From positions 935 through 8,962 of the forward strand of contig DOUO01000137.1 in the NCBI GenBank assembly GCA_003520555.1: DNA of 8,028 nucleotides, given 5' to 3'. This document shows, one piece after another, positions 1 to 6,020 of the stretch. The notes under the pieces are model-generated. The model made no database searches. It saw only the letters and a list, made by a program, of their open reading frames with translations, and was not told the DNA's origin. The position numbers and the translations under genes were made by a program. This stretch comes from Oscillospiraceae bacterium. Lineage in GTDB: Bacteria > Bacillota > Clostridia > Oscillospirales > Acutalibacteraceae. Within the stretch, counting starts at the first letter, position 1. Each line of letters begins with the position of its first letter.

Positions 1-79
1 GCTTAACAATATCCTGCCTTAAACCCGCAGGCGAAGTTTAAGCTTTTGCGAATATTAAGCGAAATTTATGTGAAATAAA

Positions 80-108
80 TTGACTTTATTCCCTCCTTTT
101 GATATGAT
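80..108 (+). promoter_or_regulatory. Sigma-A promoter for the zinc-ribbon/4-TM protein gene
   Basis: TTGACT at 80-85 and TATGAT at 103-108 are separated by 17 bp, a good match to the housekeeping sigma consensus. Transcription would begin near 115, giving a leader of about 35 nt to the ATG at 149. An overlapping TATAAT at 108-113 is closer to consensus but sits 22 bp from the -35 box, so it is the less likely -10. Confidence 0.7.
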
Positions 109-148
109 ATAATTCGGAAAATACGGATTGTCAAAAGGAGGTTTTATT

Positions 149-1147
149 ATGATTTGTCCAAACTGCGGAACAGACAACGCGGCTGAAAACAGATATTGCA
201 GCCACTGCGGCGACGCTTTGACGCTTGACCTTGCTTCAAATTCACGCAGACCGGCCGGGGATAATCCTGAGTATACAAGGGTGTTCAACAGATATCCCGA
301 AAATAAATCGGGTTCAACCCACAGGTATGAATCCGGAAACGTTCAAAACGCCAAAAGGTATTATGTTCCCGACAATTACGACGAGGAACAGCCCCGCACG
401 GACGCGCCGCGAAACAACGCGCCCTTTGAAAGGGAGCTTGACATCGAACGCGACGCCCGGGCGTATGATTATAACGACAATTTTGACAATAACAGATACG
501 AAAAAACCTCGCGCGAGGATTACAGGCAGTATGAATACGCCGCAATGCAGACGCGCAAAAAGCACGCCGCAAACGTGCCGTATTTAATTGTCGCGTATTT
601 CACCGCGCTGGTTTCTCTGCTCAATTTTGTTCTTCCGTTTCTCAATTGGGCGCGGTTCAGCTTCAGACTTGACGTAGCCTCGGTTTATTTAAACGAAAAG
701 CTCAGCGTAGTGACAATTATCAATAAGCTTTTTAAAATTAACAATATTTCCGACGTGTTCGGCGACTCGATAAAAAACATAATGAGCTGGGACGTTGTGC
801 CCAACTTTATCGGTAAAAGCTACGATTCTCTTAACGCGGCTCTGGCGTTTTCAAAGCTTGCGGCGCTGATTATTTTCGGCTTTATGGGGCTTGCGCTGCT
901 TTTATACGTAATTTTCTTCGTGCTTGCGGTGTTCCGCAGAAAAAGCGCGACAGGCTTCGGCATTTCGGCTGCAATTATCATGCTGTTGACAAGCGGCGGC
1001 TTCATTTTCGCCCTGCAGTACATTTCGGCGCAGACAGGCGGAATGTTAACGCTTGAAAACGGAGCGTATCTCTCAATCACACTTTCGGTTGTAATGATAG
1101 TGCTGATATCGGTAATGTCAATCCTGAGGTCATTCTCCGGAAGATAA
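149..1147 (+). CDS. Zinc-ribbon protein with polar linker and four predicted membrane helices
   Basis: The product is 332 aa from the ATG at 149, which has AAAAGGAGG (133-141) 7 nt upstream; an in-frame TTG at 128 lies before this ribosome site and is rejected. Residues 1-21 form a zinc ribbon (C3, C6, C17, C20; CPNCG ... CSHCG). Residues about 22-140 are a low-complexity linker rich in Asn, Asp, Arg, Glu and Tyr, probably disordered. Then come hydrophobic segments near 143-165, 238-261, 270-290 and 307-327, with a loop of about 70 residues between the first two. The architecture is that of the poorly characterised 'zinc-ribbon domain-containing membrane proteins' common in Clostridia, with the ribbon expected in the cytoplasm. 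No catalytic motif is visible and I cannot assign a function. It is monocistronic: own promoter, terminator directly after the stop. Confidence 0.85.
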   Translation: MICPNCGTDNAAENRYCSHCGDALTLDLASNSRRPAGDNPEYTRVFNRYPENKSGSTHRYESGNVQNAKRYYVPDNYDEEQPRTDAPRNNAPFERELDIERDARAYDYNDNFDNNRYEKTSREDYRQYEYAAMQTRKKHAANVPYLIVAYFTALVSLLNFVLPFLNWARFSFRLDVASVYLNEKLSVVTIINKLFKINNISDVFGDSIKNIMSWDVVPNFIGKSYDSLNAALAFSKLAALIIFGFMGLALLLYVIFFVLAVFRRKSATGFGISAAIIMLLTSGGFIFALQYISAQTGGMLTLENGAYLSITLSVVMIVLISVMSILRSFSGR

Positions 1148-1156
1148 AGCTTTTTG

Positions 1157-1198
1157 CGGGAAAACTGCTTTAAATTCTAAAGCGGTTTTCCCGTTTTT
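1157..1198 (+). terminator. Intrinsic terminator after the zinc-ribbon/4-TM gene
   Basis: A 16-bp stem (1157-1172 with 1178-1193, one G-U pair) closes a 5-nt loop AATTC and is followed by five T residues. It starts 10 nt after the stop codon. The next gene's -35 box begins 2 nt after the T run. Confidence 0.92.
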
Positions 1199-1199
1199 A

Positions 1200-1228
1200 T
1201 TGACAGTTTTCAACAGATAATATATAAT
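1200..1228 (+). promoter_or_regulatory. Perfect-consensus sigma-A promoter for the triple zinc-ribbon gene
   Basis: TTGACA at 1200-1205 and TATAAT at 1223-1228 with a 17-bp spacer match the consensus at all 12 positions. The start point would be near 1235, leaving a leader of about 37 nt before the ATG at 1272. This suggests strong constitutive expression unless a repressor acts, and no operator is evident. Confidence 0.9.
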
Positions 1229-1271
1229 GAAAATGACGAAGAAATTGTTATTTTGTTTGGAGGTTACCAAT

Positions 1272-1784
1272 ATGGCGGAATATGACGAAAGCTTAATCAG
1301 CGCGGAAAACGAAAAAATCAGCGAAGCCTACACCAGGCTCGGTGAGCTTTATTACAAGGCGCACAAGGATGATTACGAAAGCGGTTTTGAGGAACCCGTG
1401 GCTCAAATCAAGGCGGCGGAAAAAGCAATAGCGGATCACAAGTCAGGCGTGCTTAAGGAAAAAGGACTTATGCTCTGTAAACATTGCGGAAGCGAAATTT
1501 TGGACGTTTCGCTGTTTTGCAATTACTGCGGCAAGCCCGTTAATGAACCCGAAAAGCAGGAAGAGGAAAAAACCGAAGCCGAGCCGGAGGAAGAACCCGA
1601 AAAGCCGAAAACCTGCCCCAACTGCGGCGAGCCCGTTGAGGATGATTACGATTTTTGCGTAAACTGCGGAATCCGCCTGAACAACGCCGCTTCCCCCGAA
1701 AGAATTTGCCCGGTGTGCGGCTACAGAACCGCCGACAGCGAAGTTAATTTTTGCGTGGAATGCGGAGCAAGACTTTCGAAATAA
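1272..1784 (+). CDS. Small soluble protein with coiled coil and three zinc ribbons
   Basis: The product is 170 aa from the ATG at 1272, with GGAGGT (1259-1264) 7 nt upstream. An in-frame ATG at 1227 overlaps the -10 box and would not be transcribed, so it is rejected. Residues about 9-60 are charged and helical, probably coiled coil. Three double-CxxC ribbons follow: C69/C72/C83/C86, C115/C118/C129/C132 and C146/C149/C161/C164. A very acidic Glu/Pro/Lys linker (about 91-113) separates the first from the second. There is no signal peptide or membrane helix, so it should be cytoplasmic. Tandem ribbons of this sort usually mediate protein or nucleic-acid contacts, but no enzymatic domain is present and I do not recognise a named family. 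It is flanked by its own promoter and terminator. Confidence 0.87.
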   Translation: MAEYDESLISAENEKISEAYTRLGELYYKAHKDDYESGFEEPVAQIKAAEKAIADHKSGVLKEKGLMLCKHCGSEILDVSLFCNYCGKPVNEPEKQEEEKTEAEPEEEPEKPKTCPNCGEPVEDDYDFCVNCGIRLNNAASPERICPVCGYRTADSEVNFCVECGARLSK

Positions 1785-1817
1785 TAAGTAAAAAGTATTA
1801 TAAATATTTTAGTATAC

Positions 1818-1856
1818 AAAAACCGGCATTTACTATTGAAAAAAATGTCGGTTTTT
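1818..1856 (+). terminator. Intrinsic terminator after the triple zinc-ribbon gene
   Basis: A 14-bp stem (1818-1831 with 1843-1856, one G-U pair) surrounds an 11-nt loop, and the 3' arm ends in TTTTT. It lies about 33 nt after the stop. The loop holds the -35 box of the next gene's promoter. Confidence 0.85.
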
Positions 1857-1864
1857 ATTATAAT
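1836..1864 (+). promoter_or_regulatory. Sigma-A promoter of the purine permease gene
   Basis: TTGAAA at 1836-1841 and TATAAT at 1859-1864 are 17 bp apart. The predicted start point near 1871 gives a leader of about 40 nt to the TTG start at 1912. That is too short for a purine (guanine/adenine) riboswitch and terminator, and none is seen. A second TATAAT at 1866-1871 could be an alternative -10. Confidence 0.8.
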
Positions 1865-1911
1865 GTATAATGAAAGGATTTTTTCAAAAAATTAACAGGA
1901 GGGAACATCCA

Positions 1912-3261
1912 TTGGAAAAACTATTTCACCTTAAGGAACACGGCACCAATGTCAGAACCGAAATAATTGCGGGTATTACAACGTTTCTGACAATGGCGTA
2001 CATCATTTTCCTTAACCCCAGCGTTATCGGACACAAAACCACAGGTATGGCTGACACTGCCGTTATTACCGCAACCTGCATAGGCGCGGCAATCGGCACC
2101 TGGCTCATCGGCTGGTTGTCAAACTACCCCATGGCGCAGGCTCCGGGACTCGGTCTTAACGCCGTATTTGCTTACACGCTTTGTCTGCAGTTCGGTCTTT
2201 CGGCTCCGGCGGCGCTGGCAGCGGTTTTTATCGGCGGCGTATTCTTCATCGTCCTCACCGTAACGGGCGCAAGAAAGGCAATTGTGGAGGCAATTCCCTA
2301 CAGCCTTAAAAAGGCAATTTCGGCAGGTATCGGCTTGTTTATCGCCATCATCGGCTTCACAAACTCCGGTATTGTTATTGCCGGCTCCGGCACGCTTGTT
2401 GACCTTTCAAGCTTCACCGAGCCCACCGTGCTTTTGGCAATTTTCGGTCTTATCATCACAACAATCCTTGTTATTCAAAAGGTTAAGGCAGGCATCTTCC
2501 TCGGCATGATTATTACCGCTGTCGCGGGTAACATCTGCCAGTTTGCTTTCGGTATAAATATGGGCATCACACCTCCCACAAGCTGGGCTCCGACCCTTGA
2601 TTTTTCCATGTTCGGAAAGTGCTTCACGGGCTTCGGCGAGCTTTTCTCAGCTCCCATCGCCTCAATACTCGCGGTACTTATTACCCTTGTGCTTGTCGAT
2701 ATGTTCGACACAATCGGAACTCTTATCGGCGCTGCGGACAAGGCGGGTTATCTTGATGAAAACGGCAACCTTCCCAGAATCGAAAGGGCAATGCTTGCCG
2801 ACGCGCTTGCAACTTCAATCGGCGCAATCTTCGGCACATCAACCGTTACCACCTACGTTGAGTCAACCTCGGGTATCGCCGCCGGCGGCCGCACGGGACT
2901 TACCTCAACAGTAACCGGCGCGTGCTTTGCCTTGGCTCTGTTTGCGTCTCCGCTGGTTGGTCTTGTGCCCACCGCGGCAACAGCTCCTATCCTCATCATT
3001 GTAGGCATCATGATGTGCGCTTCGCTTAAGGATATCGACTGGGGCAACCTTGAGGTCGCGTTCCCGTGCTTCTTCACCTTGGTCGGAATGCCGTTCTTCT
3101 GGTCAATCACCGACGGTATTGCCTTCGGCTTTATCAGCTACGTTATCGTAAAGGTAGCAAGAGCCAAGTTCAAAGAGGTTAACCCCCTTATGTATGTAGT
3201 TGTAGCCTTGTTTATTATCATGTATGTAATTGCGGGTTTGCAGGCGCTTAAGTATATTTAA
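1912..3261 (+). CDS. NCS2-family purine permease (AzgA/PbuG type)
   Basis: This is a proton-coupled nucleobase transporter of the AzgA/PbuG branch of NCS2, expected to import hypoxanthine, guanine and/or adenine across the cytoplasmic membrane. The 449-aa product begins at TTG 1912, with AGGAGGG (1897-1903) 8 nt upstream. The in-frame ATG at 1870 coincides with the predicted transcription start and has no ribosome site. The N-terminus (EKLF, then NVRTEIIAGITTF) is typical of the family. Signature segments are PGLGLNAVFAYT (about 78-89), DMFDTIGTLIG (263-273) and the GTSTVTTYVESTSG stretch (308-321) followed by AAGGRTGLTS. The rest is strongly hydrophobic, consistent with the usual 12-14 transmembrane segments, and the length is normal. 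Exact substrate cannot be read from sequence. Own promoter; no terminator is seen before the next gene. Confidence 0.95.
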   Translation: MEKLFHLKEHGTNVRTEIIAGITTFLTMAYIIFLNPSVIGHKTTGMADTAVITATCIGAAIGTWLIGWLSNYPMAQAPGLGLNAVFAYTLCLQFGLSAPAALAAVFIGGVFFIVLTVTGARKAIVEAIPYSLKKAISAGIGLFIAIIGFTNSGIVIAGSGTLVDLSSFTEPTVLLAIFGLIITTILVIQKVKAGIFLGMIITAVAGNICQFAFGINMGITPPTSWAPTLDFSMFGKCFTGFGELFSAPIASILAVLITLVLVDMFDTIGTLIGAADKAGYLDENGNLPRIERAMLADALATSIGAIFGTSTVTTYVESTSGIAAGGRTGLTSTVTGACFALALFASPLVGLVPTAATAPILIIVGIMMCASLKDIDWGNLEVAFPCFFTLVGMPFFWSITDGIAFGFISYVIVKVARAKFKEVNPLMYVVVALFIIMYVIAGLQALKYI

Positions 3262-3315
3262 TTTTTGTTTGTATTATAATTTCGCCGTCACCTCAAAAAA
3301 TTTCGGAGAACAGTT

Positions 3316-3699
3316 ATGAAGTATTGCAAAAAATGCGGAAAAACTTTGAAAAACAGCTTTAGAATTTGTCCGTCGTGCGGCTCAAACGACTTTGTTGATA
3401 CCCAAAGCGAGGAATACCTTAAAATATCCTCGGAAAAGAAAAAGGAAACCGACATCCTTTCACAAAAGAAGAAAAGACGCCGCGTTATGATTGTTTCGGT
3501 AATTATAGGAATATTAATTTTGCTCGGCATGATTTTCGCGGTGTTGGACACCACCGGCGTTATTCCGACCGGATTATTCGGTCAAAACGGCGTGCTTGAA
3601 AGGTATATCGACGACGACGGCGACGCGCGGTCGCGTGAAAGCGATGAAAAAGTAATAAGAGAAACCGTGTCATCACATGACGGAGGCGAGGACCGTTGA
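3316..3699 (+). CDS. Zinc-ribbon protein with a single membrane anchor
   Basis: The product is 127 aa from the ATG at 3316, with GGAGA (3304-3308) 7 nt upstream. An N-terminal zinc ribbon (C4, C7, C18, C21) is followed by a lysine-rich charged segment (about 31-56) ending in KKKRRR. One hydrophobic helix follows (about 57-77), then a polar C-terminal tail. The positive cluster before the helix predicts the ribbon inside and the tail outside the cell. There is no recognisable catalytic motif and no function is assigned. The stop codon TGA overlaps the TTG start of the TraX-like gene, so the two are translationally coupled. Only 54 nt separate it from the permease, with no terminator and only an isolated TATAAT (3275-3280), so it may be read from the permease promoter. 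Confidence 0.83.
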   Translation: MKYCKKCGKTLKNSFRICPSCGSNDFVDTQSEEYLKISSEKKKETDILSQKKKRRRVMIVSVIIGILILLGMIFAVLDTTGVIPTGLFGQNGVLERYIDDDGDARSRESDEKVIRETVSSHDGGEDR

Positions 3700-4418
3700 C
3701 GGGGCAAAGGATAATTCCCGAAAAATACAGGTTTATCAGCGGAAGCGCGCTTAAAGTCATCGCGGTAATAACCATGCTTATCGACCATGTCGCGCTTATG
3801 TTTATGCGCGACAGCACGGTTGTGCTTTTAAGCTTCGGAAAAAACAGCCTCACCCTGTATTACTTTTTGCGCTGCGTCGGCAGAATTGCCTTTCCGCTGT
3901 ACGCGTTTTTGCTGGTGGAAGGATTTTTGCACACGCGCAACAGGCTGAAATACGGCGTAAGCCTTGCCGTTATGGCGCTTGTGTCCGAATTCGCGTGGAA
4001 TCTCGAGCACACGGGAACGCTGTTTTATTCGGAACAAAACGTAATGTTCACGCTCCTTGCGGGTTATCTCGCGATGTGCGCGACAGAGCGTTTCAAAACC
4101 GACGCGCTCAAACTGACGGCAATTATGGCAGTCCTCACCGCCGCGGCGTTTACTCTGCATTTTGACTACGGCTTTCAGGGCTTTGCCTTTATATTATTGC
4201 TGTATCTTTTGCGCGACATGGCGGTTGTACGCGATGTGCTCGGAATTTGCGTTTTGCCCAGTCAGTGGATCGGCGGACTTGCTTTTTTGCCGGTTGCCTT
4301 TTACAACGGCAAACGCGGCTTCATAAAGGGCGCTGTGCTTAAATACGCGTTCTACGCGTTTTATCCGGCGCACCTGTTTGTAATTTATTTAATTAAATAC
4401 GTCTTTACGGCAAAATAA
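3696..4418 (+). CDS. TraX-family multi-spanning membrane protein
   Basis: The product is 240 aa. The start is TTG 3696 in a TTGA overlap with the preceding stop, with GGAGG at 3682-3686, 9 nt upstream. The family is recognised from the N-terminal LKVIAVITMLIDHVAL (about 19-34), then LRCVGRIAFPLYAFLLVEGF (58-77) and the C-terminal YAFYPAHLFVIYLIKY (220-235). About seven to eight hydrophobic segments cover most of the length. TraX of the F plasmid acetylates the N-terminus of pilin. Chromosomal Firmicutes homologues like this one are not tied to conjugation, and no transfer genes are nearby, so the acceptor is unknown. Coupling to a zinc-ribbon membrane protein suggests the two act together. 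The stop codon overlaps the foot of the terminator hairpin. Confidence 0.88.
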   Translation: MTGQRIIPEKYRFISGSALKVIAVITMLIDHVALMFMRDSTVVLLSFGKNSLTLYYFLRCVGRIAFPLYAFLLVEGFLHTRNRLKYGVSLAVMALVSEFAWNLEHTGTLFYSEQNVMFTLLAGYLAMCATERFKTDALKLTAIMAVLTAAAFTLHFDYGFQGFAFILLLYLLRDMAVVRDVLGICVLPSQWIGGLAFLPVAFYNGKRGFIKGAVLKYAFYAFYPAHLFVIYLIKYVFTAK

Positions 4419-4440
4419 AAAGCGGCGCAAGCCGCTTTTT
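4417..4440. terminator. Bidirectional terminator between TraX-like and SprT-like genes
   Basis: A perfect 10-bp stem (4417-4426 with 4431-4440) closes a GCAA tetraloop. It has T runs in both directions: TTTTT on + at 4436-4440, and TTTTT plus further T residues on the minus strand. Both convergent stop codons (4416-4418 and 4439-4441) touch the hairpin, so one element ends both transcripts. Confidence 0.92.
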
Positions 4441-4933
4441 ACTTTATCCTTTCCAGTTTTCCTCCGCATTTTGCGCAGCGGTATTTCCGTGGGTTTTTCA
4501 CAAGCTGCGACATCTTAATGCGTTCAATCTCGGCTCCGCAGCCCGTGCACCTGATGATAAACTTCGCCTCGGGCTGAAGCTCCCGGGGTATAATCATGTC
4601 GTTGCGGGCTGAAGCCCTCTTGATGTTGTAGCCGTAGGCGGCGTTAACCGCTTTTGCGTATTCAGCCCACCTTCCGGTGTGCTTCATACATCCTCGGCAG
4701 GTGTGCAAAAGCTCGTGAATAATCGTGCTTTTAAGCCCCTGCTTTTCATCAACACGCTCGTCAAGCAGCAGTTCTGAAATTTCAATCACATAGCTGTTGC
4801 CTATTTTTTTGCACAACCCAAGCCTTGACTTTGCCCTTGTGTTTATGACAAAGGATATGTTGCGGCTGTATTTTATTTTCAGAGCGTCCAGCTCCGCCAT
4901 ACATTCGGGAGCGTATAATTCGAGGTCTCTCAT
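4439..4933 (-). CDS. SprT-like zinc metallopeptidase
   Basis: The product is 164 aa from the ATG at 4933-4931. An upstream in-frame ATG (5077) is rejected because it would run through the tRNA-Cys gene. A GGAG lies about 12 nt upstream, a longer spacing than ideal. The catalytic zinc site is HELLH (H73, E74, H77), with a probable third ligand H85 in the KHTGRW segment. Between them is a CRGC pair (C79, C82). A C-terminal zinc ribbon (C129, C132, C153, C156) follows, as in SprT/Spartan-type proteins. Spartan proteases cut DNA-protein crosslinks in eukaryotes; bacterial SprT-like roles are largely unproven, so a DNA-repair role here is inference. The protein should be cytoplasmic. I find no convincing promoter on this strand upstream, and the gene appears monocistronic. 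Confidence 0.9.
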   Translation of the reverse strand: MRDLELYAPECMAELDALKIKYSRNISFVINTRAKSRLGLCKKIGNSYVIEISELLLDERVDEKQGLKSTIIHELLHTCRGCMKHTGRWAEYAKAVNAAYGYNIKRASARNDMIIPRELQPEAKFIIRCTGCGAEIERIKMSQLVKNPRKYRCAKCGGKLERIK

Positions 4934-5003
4934 TTTGGTAATAATCTCCGCTGCTCGGCATAAATATATATAGGGCAGAGGCGCAAAAAGTTTAAATTTA
5001 ACC

Positions 5004-5032
5004 TTGACATATCTGTCCGTTGATGATATAAT
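5004..5032 (+). promoter_or_regulatory. Perfect-consensus promoter of tRNA-Cys
   Basis: TTGACA at 5004-5009 and TATAAT at 5027-5032 with a 17-bp spacer match the sigma-A consensus at all positions, as is common for stable RNA genes. Transcription would start near 5039, about 13 nt before the mature tRNA 5' end. Confidence 0.92.
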
Positions 5033-5051
5033 AGACAACGTTATGTGACAC

Positions 5052-5126
5052 GGCGACATAGCCAAGTGGTAAGGCACGAGTCTGCAAAACTCTGATGCGG
5101 CGGTTCAAATCCGCCTGTCGCCTCCA
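5052..5126 (+). tRNA. tRNA-Cys (anticodon GCA), CCA encoded
   Basis: A full cloverleaf can be drawn. The acceptor stem is GGCGACA (5052-5058) paired with TGTCGCC (5116-5122), then discriminator T5123 and encoded CCA (5124-5126). The D-arm region is AGCCAAGTGGTAAGGC. The anticodon loop CTGCAAA (5082-5088) has GCA at 5084-5086. The T-arm is GGCGG-TTCAAAT-CCGCC (5099-5115). The discriminator T (U73) and GCA anticodon are the known cysteine identity elements. The top pair of the anticodon stem (C5077 opposite T5093) is a mismatch. It is a single-tRNA transcription unit with its own promoter and terminator. Confidence 0.97.
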
Positions 5127-5130
5127 AATC

Positions 5131-5157
5131 AAGCACTCCGTACAGGGGTGCTTTTTT
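5131..5157 (+). terminator. Intrinsic terminator after tRNA-Cys
   Basis: A 9-bp stem (5131-5139 AAGCACTCC with 5145-5153, one G-U pair) closes a 5-nt loop and ends in a run of six T residues. It begins 4 nt after the encoded CCA. The deoxyribosyltransferase gene lies 40 nt downstream and may depend on readthrough or on the AT-rich stretch at 5161-5179, which contains a TATAAT (5166-5171) but no good -35 box. Confidence 0.9.
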
Positions 5158-5197
5158 CGTATCTATATAATATATATCATACCACAGGAGAAGTGAA

Positions 5198-5641
5198 ATG
5201 TCAAAGCTAAAAGTGTACATTGCAAGCCCTTTTTTCAATGATTTTGAGGTGTCCTGCCTTGAAAGGACGGAAAAGATACTTTTCGGGCGCGGCTTCAATG
5301 TTTTCAGTCCCCGGCTCAATGAAGTGCGCGACGAAATCACCTCAAAAGACCCCGTGTGGTCGCTTGAAACCTTTATTAATGACAAAAAATTTATCGACTG
5401 GGCGGACGTTGTCGTAGCGCTCTATCACGGCTGTTACAGCGACAGCGGCACGGCGTGGGAATGCGGCTACGCCTGCGGCACCTCAACTCCGGTAATCGCC
5501 GTTCATGTGGGCAGGGATGAAAACAACGGCTCAAATCTGATGATTCATGAAAGCGCCCACGCCAACATCACCCTCGATGAGCTTGAAGGCTACGACTTTG
5601 AAAAAATGCCCTCAAGCCGCTACAGCGGAATAATGTTCTAA
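5198..5641 (+). CDS. Nucleoside 2-deoxyribosyltransferase
   Basis: This enzyme exchanges the base of 2'-deoxynucleosides (or hydrolyses them) through a covalent deoxyribosyl-glutamate intermediate, in cytoplasmic nucleoside salvage. The product is 147 aa, close to the usual size, starting at ATG 5198 with AGGAG (5186-5190) 7 nt upstream. Family marks are VYIASPFF (6-13), DVVVAL (70-75), DSGTAWECGYA (82-92) with the predicted nucleophile E88, and NLMI (113-116) near the C-terminus. From memory, the spacing D82-E88-N113-M115 equals that of D92-E98-N123-M125 in the Lactobacillus leichmannii enzyme. Purine versus pyrimidine preference cannot be told from sequence. It stands alone between tRNA-Cys and the convergent ACT-domain gene, and its stop codon overlaps that gene's stop. 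Confidence 0.92.
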   Translation: MSKLKVYIASPFFNDFEVSCLERTEKILFGRGFNVFSPRLNEVRDEITSKDPVWSLETFINDKKFIDWADVVVALYHGCYSDSGTAWECGYACGTSTPVIAVHVGRDENNGSNLMIHESAHANITLDELEGYDFEKMPSSRYSGIMF

Positions 5642-6009
5642 AACTCCGTTATTCCGTATCCGGCGTCAGCCAAAACCTCCGCGGCACGGTTGAAATTTTC
5701 CTCTTTAACCAGTATGTAATCGGTGTTGTAGGTTGAAACCGCGAAAATACCGATTTTGTTTTCGGCAAGTATACCCGACAGTCTTGAAAGTATGCCGATA
5801 AGCGAAAAATCAAGCACACCCTGTATTTTAAAGCCCTTCCAGCCGTCGTCGCGCGCGATTGTGTTTTGCGGCGCGTCCTCTGTGCGGCAGACAAGCGAAA
5901 TCTCGTCATCGGTTTTGCCTATGAAATAAAACCCGGCTTTCAGGTCAATGTCATCAGTACTGTTAGTCTTGCAAACCGTAAGCATGTGCTTAAGCTTTTT
6001 AAGTTCCAT
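5638..6009 (-). CDS. Small ACT-domain (CASTOR/ACT_7-like) amino-acid-binding protein
   Basis: The product is 123 aa from the ATG at 6009-6007, with AAGGAG (6015-6020 on the + coordinates) 5 nt upstream. A possible upstream ATG at 6045 lies inside the methyltransferase gene and lacks a ribosome site. Residues about 35-60 (ISLVC ... DDGWKGFKI) and 64-123 (GVLDFSLIGILSRLSGILA, then IGIFAVSTYNTDYILVKE) match the family of small proteins made of paired ACT-like domains. ACT domains bind amino acids and usually regulate metabolism allosterically, but these standalone proteins mostly lack a known partner. The gene follows rlmD by 11 nt and is evidently co-transcribed with it. No terminator is visible at its 3' end; the TAG stop shares 4 nt with the opposing gene. 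Confidence 0.88.
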   Translation of the reverse strand: MELKKLKHMLTVCKTNSTDDIDLKAGFYFIGKTDDEISLVCRTEDAPQNTIARDDGWKGFKIQGVLDFSLIGILSRLSGILAENKIGIFAVSTYNTDYILVKEENFNRAAEVLADAGYGITEF

Positions 6010-6020
6010 ATAATCTCCTT

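Noticed and set aside
1..60. Possible terminator or end of an upstream gene
   Set aside because: Short inverted repeats (18-24 with 36-42; 13-17 with 27-31) are weak and lack a clean T run. A 12-codon open stretch ending at 39-41 is too short to call.
91..141. CCTCCTTTT at 92-100 complementary to the ribosome site AAAAGGAGG at 133-141
   Set aside because: The predicted transcript starts near 115, so the first element is not in the RNA and cannot mask the ribosome site.
55..288. Minus-strand 77-codon frame at the left end
   Set aside because: It is antisense to the zinc-ribbon gene and its promoter, with no ribosome site and no recognisable domain.
3275..3280. TATAAT before the single-helix zinc-ribbon gene as its own promoter
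   Set aside because: No acceptable -35 box at 16-18 bp; it may be chance in AT-rich DNA.
4934..5077. Longer N-terminus for the SprT-like gene, starting at 5077
   Set aside because: It would overlap tRNA-Cys and its promoter, and the added residues resemble no SprT N-terminus.
5041..5385. Minus-strand 114-codon frame across tRNA-Cys
   Set aside because: Its segment GGFEPPHQSFADSCLTTW is the familiar false translation of an antisense tRNA-Cys gene; the rest is a shadow of the deoxyribosyltransferase.
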